Source: Pseudomonas prosekii (GTDB lineage: Bacteria > Pseudomonadota > Gammaproteobacteria > Pseudomonadales > Pseudomonadaceae). From it: a stretch of DNA of 64,000 bases. The stretch spans positions 3,387,001-3,451,000 of the forward strand of contig NZ_LT629762.1 of assembly GCF_900105155.1 (NCBI RefSeq), given 5' to 3'. The stretch's first letter is position 1; each line of letters opens with the position of its first letter. The notes beneath the pieces were generated by a model, which saw only the letters and a program-made list of their open reading frames with translations, was not told where the DNA came from and did no database searches. Both the position numbers and the translations under genes were made by a program. Positions 8,505 to 17,019 of the stretch are shown here, one piece after another.

Positions 8505-9800
8505 TCAGCCTTGAACCGGAACCCCTTTGAGGTAGGCCGCAGGCTCGGCCCCCAGATTGTTCAGCAACCGCTCGCTGTACCAATCGACGAAATTCACCAC
8601 GCCGAACTCGTACGTCTTGGAGTAAGGCCCAGGCTGATAAGCCGTTGAGTTGATCCCGCGCTGGTTCTCTTCGGCCAAGCGCCGATCCTGATCATTGGTC
8701 GCGTCCCAGACCTGACGCATGCGGTCGACGTCGTAATCGACGCCTTCAACCGCGTCCTTGTGCACGATCCATTTGGTCGTGACCACGGTTTCCTGCGCAC
8801 TGATCGGCCACACCGTGAAGACGATGATGTGGTCGCCCATGCAGTGGTTCCACGAATGCGGCAGGTGCAGGATGCGCATCGAGCCGAGGTCCGGGTTTTT
8901 GATCCGGCCCATCAGTTTGGCGCAGCCCTGTTTGCCGTCGAGGGTCATCGACACGGTGCCCTTGAGCAGCGGCATACGCACGATACGGTTGCGCAGGCCG
9001 AAACTGGCGTGGGCGTAAGGGATTTTCTCGGCGTCCCACGCGGCGGCGGACGCGGCGACGTGATCCTTGAATGCCTGATCGGCGCGCGGGTCGGTGACGT
9101 CGTCCCATTCCAGCAGGGTTTTCAGCAGTTCGGGGTGCGAGGCGTTGCAGTGGTAGCACTCGCGGTTGTTTTCCAGCACCAGTTTCCAGTTGGCTTTTTC
9201 CACCAGGGTGGTGGTGATGGCCACCTTGGTGTTCTCCATGTCGTACGGTTCCATGTAATGGTTCAGCGTCGACAGGAAGTCATCAATCGCCGGCGGATTC
9301 TCGGCCAGGCTGATGAAGATGTAGCCGCCAGCGGTTTTCACGTTCACCGGTTTGAGGCCGTACTGCTTCATGTGGAAGTCGGCGCCCATTTCGGTGCCGG
9401 CGAACAGCAGGCGACCGTCGAGTTCGTAGGTCCACTGGTGGTAGTGGCAGACCAGTTTGGCGACCTTGCCCTTGTCGCTGGTGCACAGCCGCGAACCGCG
9501 GTGGCGGCAGACGTTGTGGAACGCGTGCACCACGCCTTCGGCACCGCGAATCACGATGATCGGGTTCTTGCCGATTTGCAGCGTCAGGTAGTTGCCCTTG
9601 CCCGGGATCTCGCAGGTCATGCCGGCGATCAACCACTCTTTCTGGAAAATCTCCTGCATGTCGATATCGAACAGCCGCTCGTCAGAGTAAAACGGCTGCG
9701 GCAGCGAGAAAGTGCGCTCGCGTTCTTGCAGCATCTGCGCGGTGGCCTTGCGTGCGGGTTCCAGCGGATCGCCCAAGCTGATTTTTGCGGTGACGTCCAT
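8505..9800 (-). CDS. gbcA: Glycine betaine monooxygenase, Rieske oxygenase subunit GbcA
   Basis: 431-residue Rieske non-haem iron oxygenase. The Rieske 2Fe-2S ligands are CRHRGSRLC...CHYHQW (near residues 95-120). The mononuclear iron ligands lie in ECYHCNASHPELL (near 215). Known role: with GbcB it demethylates glycine betaine to dimethylglycine and formaldehyde. The start at 9800 (MDVTAKISLGDPLEP) has TTGAGGATCAAATCG before it. The reading frame stays open to 10067, but that extension crosses the divergent promoter region. It is transcribed divergently from gbcB, as in P. aeruginosa, where the AraC-type activator GbdR controls the pair; no gbdR lies in the window. Confidence 0.93.
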   Translation of the reverse strand: MDVTAKISLGDPLEPARKATAQMLQERERTFSLPQPFYSDERLFDIDMQEIFQKEWLIAGMTCEIPGKGNYLTLQIGKNPIIVIRGAEGVVHAFHNVCRHRGSRLCTSDKGKVAKLVCHYHQWTYELDGRLLFAGTEMGADFHMKQYGLKPVNVKTAGGYIFISLAENPPAIDDFLSTLNHYMEPYDMENTKVAITTTLVEKANWKLVLENNRECYHCNASHPELLKTLLEWDDVTDPRADQAFKDHVAASAAAWDAEKIPYAHASFGLRNRIVRMPLLKGTVSMTLDGKQGCAKLMGRIKNPDLGSMRILHLPHSWNHCMGDHIIVFTVWPISAQETVVTTKWIVHKDAVEGVDYDVDRMRQVWDATNDQDRRLAEENQRGINSTAYQPGPYSKTYEFGVVNFVDWYSERLLNNLGAEPAAYLKGVPVQG

Positions 9801-10096
9801 CGATTTGATCCTCAAGGCCATTCTGTGTGGCCGGCGAAAGTGGCTAATCAGGGTTGCGACGCAAGGTGCTAATTGAAGATGTAAGGAATGTGTATAGGTA
9901 TGGGGCGAGTGTGGGGCCGGCGCACGCCAGAACCTTATCCATGGGCGACATGGCCCAATCTGTTCCCGACGCGCAACCCCCGGTAGTTGGGGGCTGGTCG
10001 CGATAAGTATGTGAATGTCGCAGATAGGTAAATGGGCGACTCGCGCTATACGCAGAATCGCCAACATAAGGCCGACACACGGCTACGGAGAACAGC
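9801..10096. promoter_or_regulatory. Divergent gbcA-gbcB regulatory region
   Basis: 296 bp without a gene. It contains two GGGCGAC words (in ATGGGCGACATGGCCC at 9939-9954 and again near 10033), a CCCCCGGTAGTTGGGGG hairpin near 9977, and TCGCGATAAG. It must hold both promoters and presumably the activator site; no site is assigned by consensus. Confidence 0.5.
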
Positions 10097-11197
10097 ATGT
10101 CCAACAGCTTCCTGAATCCGGTTACCACCCAGACCTGGGCCAATGGTCGACACATCGTCCGTTGCGTCAAAGTCATCCAGGAAACCTGGGACGTGCGCAC
10201 CTTCTGCTTTATGGCCGATCAGCCGATTCTGTTCTTCTTCAAACCGGGGCAGTTCGTCACCCTGGAGCTGGAAATCGAAGGCGTGCCGATCATGCGCTCC
10301 TACACCATCTCCAGTTCGCCATCGGTGCCGTACAGCTTTTCGGTGACGATCAAACGCGTGCCGGGCGGCAAGGTTTCCAACTGGTTGCACGACACCTTGC
10401 ACGAGGGCCAGGAGCTGGCGGTGCACGGGCCGGTGGGGCTGTTCAACGCCATGGATTTCACCGCGCCGAAAGTGCTCTACCTCAGCGGCGGCGTCGGCAT
10501 CACGCCGGTGATGTCGATGGCGCGTTGGTTTTACGACACCAACGGCAACGTCGACATGGTGTTTATCCACAGCGCACGTTCACCGAAAGACATCATTTAC
10601 CACCGCGAGCTGGAACACATGGCGTCGCGGATCGACAACTTCAGCCTGCACCTCATCTGCGAGAAGCACGGTCTGGGCGAGCCGTGGGCCGGCTATCGCG
10701 GTTACCTGAACCACAAGATGCTCGAACTGATGGCGCCGGATTTCCTTGAGCGCGAAGTTTTCTGCTGCGGCCCGACGCCGTACATGAACGCGGTCAAGCG
10801 CATGCTCGAAGCGGTCGGTTTCGACATGTCGCGGTATCACGAAGAATCCTTCGGCGCGACCCCACCGGAGGCCCGCGCCGATGCGGTAGAACAGGCGGAA
10901 ATCGCTGCGGATGCGCCAGAAGTCGATCTGGCAGACCTGCATCAAGTGGAATTCATTTCTTCGGGCAAAAGCATTCGCGTGGCACCGGGCGAAACCGTGC
11001 ACGCCGCCGCCGCCAAGCTCGGCCTGCTGATCCCGAAAGCGTGCGGCATGGGCATTTGCGGCACCTGCAAAGTGCTGAAACTGGGTGGCGAAGTCGACAT
11101 GGAACACAACGGCGGGATCACCGAAGAAGACGAAGCCGAAGGCTACATCCTGTCCTGCTGCAGCGTGCCGAAGGGCGACGTGCGGATTGAGTTCTGA
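10097..11197 (+). CDS. gbcB: Glycine betaine monooxygenase reductase subunit GbcB
   Basis: 366 residues with ferredoxin-NADP reductase and plant-type ferredoxin domains. The flavin-binding MRSYTIS motif is near residue 74, the NAD(P)-binding GGVGITPVMSM near 135, and CCGPTPYMNAVK near 225. The C-terminal 2Fe-2S cluster has CGMGICGTCKV plus a distal Cys (LSCCSVP), near 315-360. It passes electrons from NAD(P)H to the Rieske centre of GbcA. ACGGAGAACAGC precedes the ATG. A composite repeat begins 23 bp after the stop. Confidence 0.92.
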   Translation: MSNSFLNPVTTQTWANGRHIVRCVKVIQETWDVRTFCFMADQPILFFFKPGQFVTLELEIEGVPIMRSYTISSSPSVPYSFSVTIKRVPGGKVSNWLHDTLHEGQELAVHGPVGLFNAMDFTAPKVLYLSGGVGITPVMSMARWFYDTNGNVDMVFIHSARSPKDIIYHRELEHMASRIDNFSLHLICEKHGLGEPWAGYRGYLNHKMLELMAPDFLEREVFCCGPTPYMNAVKRMLEAVGFDMSRYHEESFGATPPEARADAVEQAEIAADAPEVDLADLHQVEFISSGKSIRVAPGETVHAAAAKLGLLIPKACGMGICGTCKVLKLGGEVDMEHNGGITEEDEAEGYILSCCSVPKGDVRIEF

Positions 11198-11220
11198 TGA
11201 TTCGTTAACTTCAAGAACCA

Positions 11221-11513
11221 CCCCCTCACCCCAACCCTCTCCCCAGAGGGGAGAGGGGGAAAGGGAGCAGATCTTCGTTGTTTTCAAAGCCTGAGTTCGA
11301 CTCTGGATTTCAAGTATCGAGGCTATTCAAAGCCTGAGTTCGACTCTGGATTTCAAGTATCGAGGCTATTCAAAGCCTGAGTTCGACTCTGGATTTCAAG
11401 TATCGAGGCTATTCAATTCCTGAGTTCGACTCGGTTTTTCAGGTCGACGTAGCTCTAAGAGCACCTCGGTCAGTCCCCTCGCCCCTTTGGGGAGAGGGTT
11501 AGGGAGAGGGGTG
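11221..11513. repeat. Composite repeat with inverted termini, copy 1, with 43-bp tandem expansion
   Basis: Bounded by CCCCTCACCCCAACCCTC-type left and imperfectly complementary right termini (GGGGAGAGGGTTAGGGAGAG). Next to each terminus is a small hairpin (CTCTCCCCAGAGGGGAGAG; CCCCTTTGGGG). The interior holds three near-perfect 43-bp tandem units at 11288, 11331 and 11374 (each contains CCTGAGTTCGACTC) and a partial fourth at 11417. A second copy at 20847-21041 has a single unit. Confidence 0.85.
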
Positions 11514-11537
11514 GGCCCAGCTGACACTACAAACCCC

Positions 11538-11898
11538 TCAATCGACAAACAGGTCCGGCATCAGTTTGTCGGTGGCGCCCGGTTCAAACCGATACCCCCG
11601 AAATCCGTCACTCCGCTTTCGCGCAAAACCTCCTCATCAATCAGCAACCGCCCGGTAATGCTGCGGCCAGCGCTGTCCAGAATGATGTGCGCGGCATCCG
11701 CCATGATCGCCGGCGTTCGTGCATGTTTGAAGGACTCCCGCGAGCCCCGAAGATCGTGCCCGGCAACTAGGGATGCCGCTCGGCACTTTTGTCGGCAATC
11801 ACAAAATTTGCCCCATCCCGCGAGGCCCGCGGCGCGATCTCGCGCCCGATGCCACGGCTGGCGCCAGTGATGAACAGGGTTTTGCCTTTTAGGGACAT
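11538..11898 (-). pseudogene. Decayed short-chain dehydrogenase/reductase
   Basis: Reading from 11898, the frame opens MSLKGKTLFITGASRGIGRE, the Rossmann TGxxxGIG motif of an SDR. It continues to ADKSAERHP and then hits TAG at the codon where relatives usually have Lys, so AAG to TAG is likely. Most of the catalytic domain is missing. In another frame a typical C-terminus resumes (TPAIMADAAHIILDSAGRS ... ITGRLLIDEEVLRESGVTDF) and ends MPDLFVD at 11538. Intact relatives run to about 270 residues, so at least a nonsense change, a large deletion and a frame change are present. Non-functional with high probability. Confidence 0.85.
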
Positions 11899-11976
11899 GC
11901 GTGCGCTCCTGATTATTGGTATGTGAGCGGGGGCTCGACAGCTCCTACGGGTCCGTCAGGTCCGGCAGGGGAGGGC

Positions 11977-13017
11977 TCAGCGGGACATGACTTCGCGGAT
12001 GTCGGCGGCGAGTTCGCGCACGCGTTCTTCTTCGGTGTCCCATGAGCACATGAAGCGGGCGCCGCCGTTGCCGATGAAGGTGTAGAAGCGCCAGCCCTTG
12101 GCGGTGAGGGCGGCGATCGCCGGTTCCGAGAGTTGCAGGAATACGCCGTTGGCCTGCACCGGGAACATCAATTCCACGCCTTGAATATCGCTGACCAGTT
12201 CGGCAAGCAATTGCGCGCAACGGTTGGCGTGTTTGGCGTATTTCAGCCAGGCGTCGTTTTCCAGAATGCCGACCCACGGCGCCGAGAGAAAGCGCATTTT
12301 CGAAGCCAGTTGCCCGGCCTGTTTGCAGCGATAGTCGAAGTCTTCCGCCAGTTTATGGTTGAAGAACAGAATCGCCTCGCCCACCGCCATGCCGTTTTTC
12401 GTGCCGCCGAAGCACAGCACATCAACGCCAGCCTTCCAGGTCAGATCCGCCGGCGTGCAGCCGAGGAAGGCGCAGGCGTTGGAGAAACGCGCGCCGTCCA
12501 TGTGCAGGTTCAAACCGAGTTCTTTGCAAGTGACGCTGATCGCGCGGATTTCTTCCGGGGTGTAGACGCTGCCGACTTCGGTGGCTTGGGTCAGCGTGAC
12601 CACGCGCGGTTTCGGGTAGTGGATGTCCTGGCGCTTGAGCGCGACTTCGCGGATCGATTCCGGGGTCAGCTTGCCGTTTTCCGTGCGCGCGACCAGCAGT
12701 TTCGAGCCGTTGGAGAAGAATTCCGGAGCGCCGCATTCGTCGGTTTCGACGTGGGCGGTTTCCGAGCAGATCACGCTGTGGTAACTCTGGCACAGCGACG
12801 ACAGGGCCAGCGAGTTGGCGGCAGTGCCGTTGAAGGCGAAAAACACTTCGCAGTCGGTTTCGAACAATTTGCGGAAATCGTCGGACGCGCGTGCGGTCCA
12901 TTCATCGTCGCCGTAAGCGCGCTGGTGGCCATGGTTGGCCTGTTCCATGGCGGCCCAGGCTTCAGGGCAGATGCCGGAATAGTTGTCGCTGGCAAATTGT
13001 TGGCTCTTATCGGTCAT
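11977..13017 (-). CDS. ltaA: Low-specificity L-threonine aldolase
   Basis: 346-residue PLP enzyme of the beta-eliminating lyase family, which cleaves L-threonine or allo-threonine to glycine and acetaldehyde and can act on serine-type substrates. Visible motifs: FNGTAANSLAL (near 64), HMDGARFSNA (near 172, PLP-binding Asp) and FGGTKNGMAVGEA (near 205, Schiff-base Lys). Length is normal for the family. It sits between gbcAB and glyA-sox, which fits a role in glycine metabolism downstream of betaine breakdown. It is transcribed divergently from the TraX-like gene. Confidence 0.92.
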   Translation of the reverse strand: MTDKSQQFASDNYSGICPEAWAAMEQANHGHQRAYGDDEWTARASDDFRKLFETDCEVFFAFNGTAANSLALSSLCQSYHSVICSETAHVETDECGAPEFFSNGSKLLVARTENGKLTPESIREVALKRQDIHYPKPRVVTLTQATEVGSVYTPEEIRAISVTCKELGLNLHMDGARFSNACAFLGCTPADLTWKAGVDVLCFGGTKNGMAVGEAILFFNHKLAEDFDYRCKQAGQLASKMRFLSAPWVGILENDAWLKYAKHANRCAQLLAELVSDIQGVELMFPVQANGVFLQLSEPAIAALTAKGWRFYTFIGNGGARFMCSWDTEEERVRELAADIREVMSR

Positions 13018-13148
13018 GGCCTGATTCCGTGTGCAAGGCCCTTATGGTGAAGGGCCTCGGGGTCAATGATGGTGCGCACTTTACCGAAGATCGTCCGGGG
13101 AGCACACGCGATGATGCTGTCAGAAAATTACACAATTGACGGGCAATT

Positions 13149-13865
13149 ATGCACATGACGCAAAGGGACGGCGCGCTGGATCTGCTCAAGTGGCTGGCGC
13201 TGATGAGCATGGTGCTCGATCACCTGCGATATGTCGGTTACTCCGTCGATTTTCTGTATGTGCCGGGTCGGCTGGCGTTTCCGTGGTTTTGCCTGGCGAT
13301 GGCGGCGAATCTGGCGCGGGTCAACGCGGCGGCCGCGAACAGCCAGTGGCGTTATCTGGGCTGGTTGCTGCTGTTCAGCGCAATCAGCGAAATCCCCTAT
13401 CGACTGTTTATTCCTGATCCCGACACGCTGAACGTGATGCCGACCCTGGTCCTCGGTCTGCTGGTGGCGCGCGGCTGGCGGCAACCGACGCTGCAATCGC
13501 GATGGCTGGCGGTGGGCGCGGTGGTGATTGCGGCACTTTTTGCACAACGGCTGATGTTCGGGTTTTTCGGCGTGCTGCTGCCGCTGGCGATGCTCCTGGT
13601 GTTTCGCCGGCCATGGTATTTCAGCCTGTTGCCGGGGATCGTCTGTCTGGCGGCCAACCAATGGCAAGTGCTGTACAGCGCGGCGCGTTGGGGCAACGGC
13701 ACGGCGATTGGCGGTTTCGTGATTTGCCTGATTGCGCCAGTGCTGGGAGTGTTCTTGTTGCGACACGCCAAAAACGTCAAGCCGCCACCGATGCGCCGCT
13801 GGGCGTATGCGCTGTATCCGATGCATTTTTTGCTGTTGTTACTCATCCGCGAGCTTGTCGCATAA
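13149..13865 (+). CDS. TraX-like integral membrane protein
   Basis: 238 residues (236 if it starts at the second ATG, 13155). The N-terminus GALDLLKWLALMSMVLDHLRY matches the TraX family, whose founding member acetylates F-pilin. Hydrophobic segments fill the protein, giving about seven or eight predicted membrane helices, and the C-terminus MHFLLLLLIREL is also typical. Chromosomal TraX homologues have no established substrate; an acyl-transfer role is an inference. It stands alone between ltaA and glyA, and the same position is occupied by PA5414 in P. aeruginosa as I recall. Confidence 0.75.
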   Translation: MHMTQRDGALDLLKWLALMSMVLDHLRYVGYSVDFLYVPGRLAFPWFCLAMAANLARVNAAAANSQWRYLGWLLLFSAISEIPYRLFIPDPDTLNVMPTLVLGLLVARGWRQPTLQSRWLAVGAVVIAALFAQRLMFGFFGVLLPLAMLLVFRRPWYFSLLPGIVCLAANQWQVLYSAARWGNGTAIGGFVICLIAPVLGVFLLRHAKNVKPPPMRRWAYALYPMHFLLLLLIRELVA

Positions 13866-13867
13866 CC

Positions 13868-13960
13868 CTGTAGGAGTGAGCCTGCTCGCGATGAGGCCTT
13901 TACAGGCAACACTGATGTTGCCTGGCCTACCGCTATCGCGAGCAGGCTCACTCCTACAGG
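13868..13960. repeat. REP pair
   Basis: ctgtaggagtgagcctgctc and its inverted partner gagcaggctcactcctacag, 3 bp after the TraX-like stop; may act as its 3' end hairpin. Confidence 0.9.
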
Positions 13961-14147
13961 GGATCTCTGTGGTTTGGTGATCTGCCGCGCCAGCCATTTC
14001 AGCGCATGTCGTAAACGCACCTTTGCGTGGCGTCCGTAGGCATTTGACCTGTCTGCGCCGGTCATACCATCGCATCAAAGGGCACTGCCGAAATTGCCAG
14101 GGCCTTACCGAGACGAATGGCGCATAGATGCCGCTGGGAGAGACGCG

Positions 14148-15401
14148 ATGTTCAGCAAGCAAGACCAGATCAAGGGCTACGACGATGCACTGCTGGCGGC
14201 GATGAATGCCGAGGAGCAACGCCAGGAAGATCACATCGAACTGATCGCGTCAGAGAACTACACCAGCAAACGCGTCATGCAAGCGCAGGGCAGCGGCCTG
14301 ACCAACAAATACGCCGAAGGTTATCCGGGCAAGCGCTACTACGGCGGCTGCGAGCACGTCGACAAGGTTGAAGCGCTGGCCATCGAACGCGCCAAGCAAC
14401 TGTTCGGCGCCGATTACGCCAACGTCCAGCCGCACTCCGGCAGCCAGGCCAACGCTGCGGTTTACCTGGCATTGCTCAACGCCGGCGACACCGTGCTGGG
14501 CATGAGCCTGGCCCACGGCGGTCACCTGACCCACGGCGCCAAAGTGAGCTTTTCCGGCAAGCTGTACAACGCCGTGCAGTACGGCATCGACACCAAAACC
14601 GGGCTGATCGACTACGACGAAGTCGAGCGTCTGGCGGTCGAGCACAAACCGAAAATGATCATCGCCGGGTTCTCGGCGTATTCGAAGACGTTGGACTTCC
14701 CGCGCTTTCGCGAGATTGCAGACAAGGTCGGCGCATACCTCTTCGTCGACATGGCTCATGTTGCCGGTCTGGTCGCCGCGGGTTTGTACCCGAACCCGCT
14801 GCCGTACGCCGACGTAGTCACCACCACCACCCACAAGACGTTGCGCGGTCCGCGTGGCGGTCTGATCCTGGCCAAGGCCAACGAAGCGCTGGAAAAGAAA
14901 TTCAACGCGGCGGTGTTCCCCGGTGGTCAGGGCGGCCCGTTGATGCACGTGATTGCCGGTAAAGCGGTGTGCTTCAAGGAAGCGCTGGAGCCAGGTTTCA
15001 AAGCGTATCAACAACAAGTGATCGACAACGCCCAAGCAATGGCCGGCGTGTTCATCGAGCGCGGCTATGACGTCGTGTCCGGCGGCACCGACAACCACCT
15101 GTTTCTGGTCAGCCTGATCCGTCAGGGCCTCACCGGCAAAGAGGCGGACGCCGCACTCGGCCGCGCCCACATCACCGTCAACAAGAACGCCGTGCCGAAC
15201 GACCCGCAGTCGCCGTTCGTGACCTCGGGCCTGCGCATCGGCACCCCGGCGGTGACCACGCGCGGTTTCAAAGTCAGCCAGTGCGTGACGCTGGCCGGCT
15301 GGATCTGCGACATCCTCGACAACCTCGGCGATGCCGACGTCGAGGCCAATGTCGCGCAGCAAGTGTCGGCCCTGTGCGCAGACTTCCCGGTTTATCGCTG
15401 A
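14148..15401 (+). CDS. glyA: Serine hydroxymethyltransferase
   Basis: 417 residues. It interconverts glycine and serine using 5,10-methylene-tetrahydrofolate. The signature [16 protein letters not shown] with the PLP-binding Lys is near residue 230; IELIASENY is near 30 and [14 protein letters not shown] near 50. The start at 14148 ([13 protein letters not shown]) has GGGAGAGACGC before it; the frame is open for 18 more codons without a site. This is the catabolic paralogue: it heads the sox operon and would convert glycine plus the methylene-THF made by sarcosine oxidase into serine. soxB follows 23 nt later. Confidence 0.95.
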   Translation: MFSKQDQIKGYDDALLAAMNAEEQRQEDHIELIASENYTSKRVMQAQGSGLTNKYAEGYPGKRYYGGCEHVDKVEALAIERAKQLFGADYANVQPHSGSQANAAVYLALLNAGDTVLGMSLAHGGHLTHGAKVSFSGKLYNAVQYGIDTKTGLIDYDEVERLAVEHKPKMIIAGFSAYSKTLDFPRFREIADKVGAYLFVDMAHVAGLVAAGLYPNPLPYADVVTTTTHKTLRGPRGGLILAKANEALEKKFNAAVFPGGQGGPLMHVIAGKAVCFKEALEPGFKAYQQQVIDNAQAMAGVFIERGYDVVSGGTDNHLFLVSLIRQGLTGKEADAALGRAHITVNKNAVPNDPQSPFVTSGLRIGTPAVTTRGFKVSQCVTLAGWICDILDNLGDADVEANVAQQVSALCADFPVYR

Positions 15402-15424
15402 GCGCGGTTTTGGAGTAAATGACT

Positions 15425-16675
15425 ATGCAACGCTACTCAGGCTTCGGCCTCTTCAAGCACTCCCTCAGCCATCACGAAAACTGGCAGAAGATGTGGCGCA
15501 CGCCGACCCCGAAAAAGGTCTATGACGTGGTCATCGTCGGCGGTGGCGGGCATGGTCTCGCCACGGCTTATTACCTGGCCAAAGAGCACGGCATCACCAA
15601 CGTCGCCGTGGTCGAAAAAGGCTGGCTGGGCGGCGGCAACACCGCGCGCAACACCACCATCGTCCGCTCCAACTATCTGTGGGACGAGTCGGCGCACTTG
15701 TACGAACACGCGATGAAACTGTGGGAAGGCCTGTCCCAGGACTTGAACTACAACGTGATGTTCTCGCAGCGCGGCGTTTACAACCTGTGCCACACCCTGC
15801 AAGACATTCGTGATTCCGAGCGTCGGGTCAGCGCCAACCGCCTCAACGGCGTCGACGGCGAGCTGCTCGATGCCAAGCAAGTGGCCGACGAGATTCCGTA
15901 CCTCGATTGCTCGAAAAACACCCGCTATCCGGTGATGGGCGCCACCGTCCAGCGTCGCGGCGGCGTCGCCCGTCACGATGCCGTGGCGTGGGGTTTCGCC
16001 CGTGCCGCTGACGCACTCGGCGTGGACCTGATTCAGCAGACCGAAGTGATCGGTTTCCGCAAGGAAAACGGCGTGTGCATCGGCGTTGAAACCAACAAAG
16101 GCTTCATCGGCGCCAAGCGCGTCGGCGTAGTGACTGCCGGTAACTCCGGGCACATGGCCAAGCTCGCCGGTTTCCGCCTGCCGATCGAATCCCACCCGCT
16201 GCAAGCGCTGGTGTCCGAGCCGATCAAGCCGATTATCGACAGCGTGATCATGTCCAACGCGGTGCACGGTTACATCAGCCAGTCCGACAAGGGCGACCTG
16301 GTAATCGGCGCCGGTATCGACGGCTACAACGGCTACGGCCAGCGCGGTTCGTACCCGGTGATCGAGCACACCATCCAAGCCATCGTCGAAATGTTCCCGG
16401 TGTTGTCGCGCGTACGCATGAACCGCCAGTGGGGCGGCATCGTCGACACCACGCCGGATGCGTGCCCGATCATCTCGAAAACTCCGGTGCCGAACATGTT
16501 CTTCAACTGCGGTTGGGGCACCGGCGGCTTCAAGGCCACACCTGGCTCGGGCAACGTGTTTGCCGCGAGTCTGGCCAAGGGTGAAATGCACCCGTTGGCC
16601 GCACCTTTCTCCATCGACCGTTTCCACAACGGTGCGTTGATCGATGAACACGGCGCTGCTGCGGTTGCCCACTAA
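15425..16675 (+). CDS. soxB: Sarcosine oxidase beta subunit
   Basis: 416-residue FAD/FMN-containing amine oxidase subunit of heterotetrameric sarcosine oxidase, which oxidises sarcosine to glycine. [18 protein letters not shown] (near residue 36) is the dinucleotide-binding motif. RHDAVAWG (His near 184) is the conserved segment carrying the covalently flavinylated His in characterised homologues. The C-terminal [17 protein letters not shown] is also typical. The start at 15425 ([10 protein letters not shown]) is preferred over ATG at 15419, because GGAG is then 9 nt away rather than 3. Confidence 0.95.
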   Translation: MQRYSGFGLFKHSLSHHENWQKMWRTPTPKKVYDVVIVGGGGHGLATAYYLAKEHGITNVAVVEKGWLGGGNTARNTTIVRSNYLWDESAHLYEHAMKLWEGLSQDLNYNVMFSQRGVYNLCHTLQDIRDSERRVSANRLNGVDGELLDAKQVADEIPYLDCSKNTRYPVMGATVQRRGGVARHDAVAWGFARAADALGVDLIQQTEVIGFRKENGVCIGVETNKGFIGAKRVGVVTAGNSGHMAKLAGFRLPIESHPLQALVSEPIKPIIDSVIMSNAVHGYISQSDKGDLVIGAGIDGYNGYGQRGSYPVIEHTIQAIVEMFPVLSRVRMNRQWGGIVDTTPDACPIISKTPVPNMFFNCGWGTGGFKATPGSGNVFAASLAKGEMHPLAAPFSIDRFHNGALIDEHGAAAVAH

Positions 16676-16689
16676 CAGGAGAAATCCCC

Positions 16690-17019
16690 ATGTTGCATAT
16701 CTTCTGTCCTCACTGCGGCGAGCTGCGCTCCGAAGAGGAATTCCATGCATCCGGCCAGGCGCACATTCCGCGCCCACTGGACCCGGCGGCCTGCTCCGAC
16801 GAGGAGTGGGGCGACTACATGTTCTTCCGCGATAACCCGCGCGGCCTGCACCACGAACTGTGGATTCACGCCGCCGGTTGCCGCCAGTACTTCAACGCGA
16901 CCCGCAACACCGTGACCTACGAGATTCTGGAAACCTACAAGATCGGCGCCAAGCCACAATTCACCGACAAGACCGATAGCCCGAAAGCGGCCGCCACGGC
17001 TCTGGGAGAGAAGGTATGA
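16690..17019 (+). CDS. soxD: Sarcosine oxidase delta subunit
   Basis: 109 residues. HIFCPHCGELRSEEEF and a distal HAAGCRQYF give the Cys2-His-Cys zinc site of SoxD. It ends within the soxA start (ATGA overlap), giving the canonical B-D-A-G order. Confidence 0.95.
   Translation: MLHIFCPHCGELRSEEEFHASGQAHIPRPLDPAACSDEEWGDYMFFRDNPRGLHHELWIHAAGCRQYFNATRNTVTYEILETYKIGAKPQFTDKTDSPKAAATALGEKV

Noticed and set aside
9801..10067. N-terminal extension of GbcA
   Set aside because: It would run through the divergent promoter; the start at 9800 has a good ribosome binding site and the known N-terminus.
11288..11440. CRISPR array
   Set aside because: Units are contiguous direct repeats without variable spacers, and no cas genes are near.
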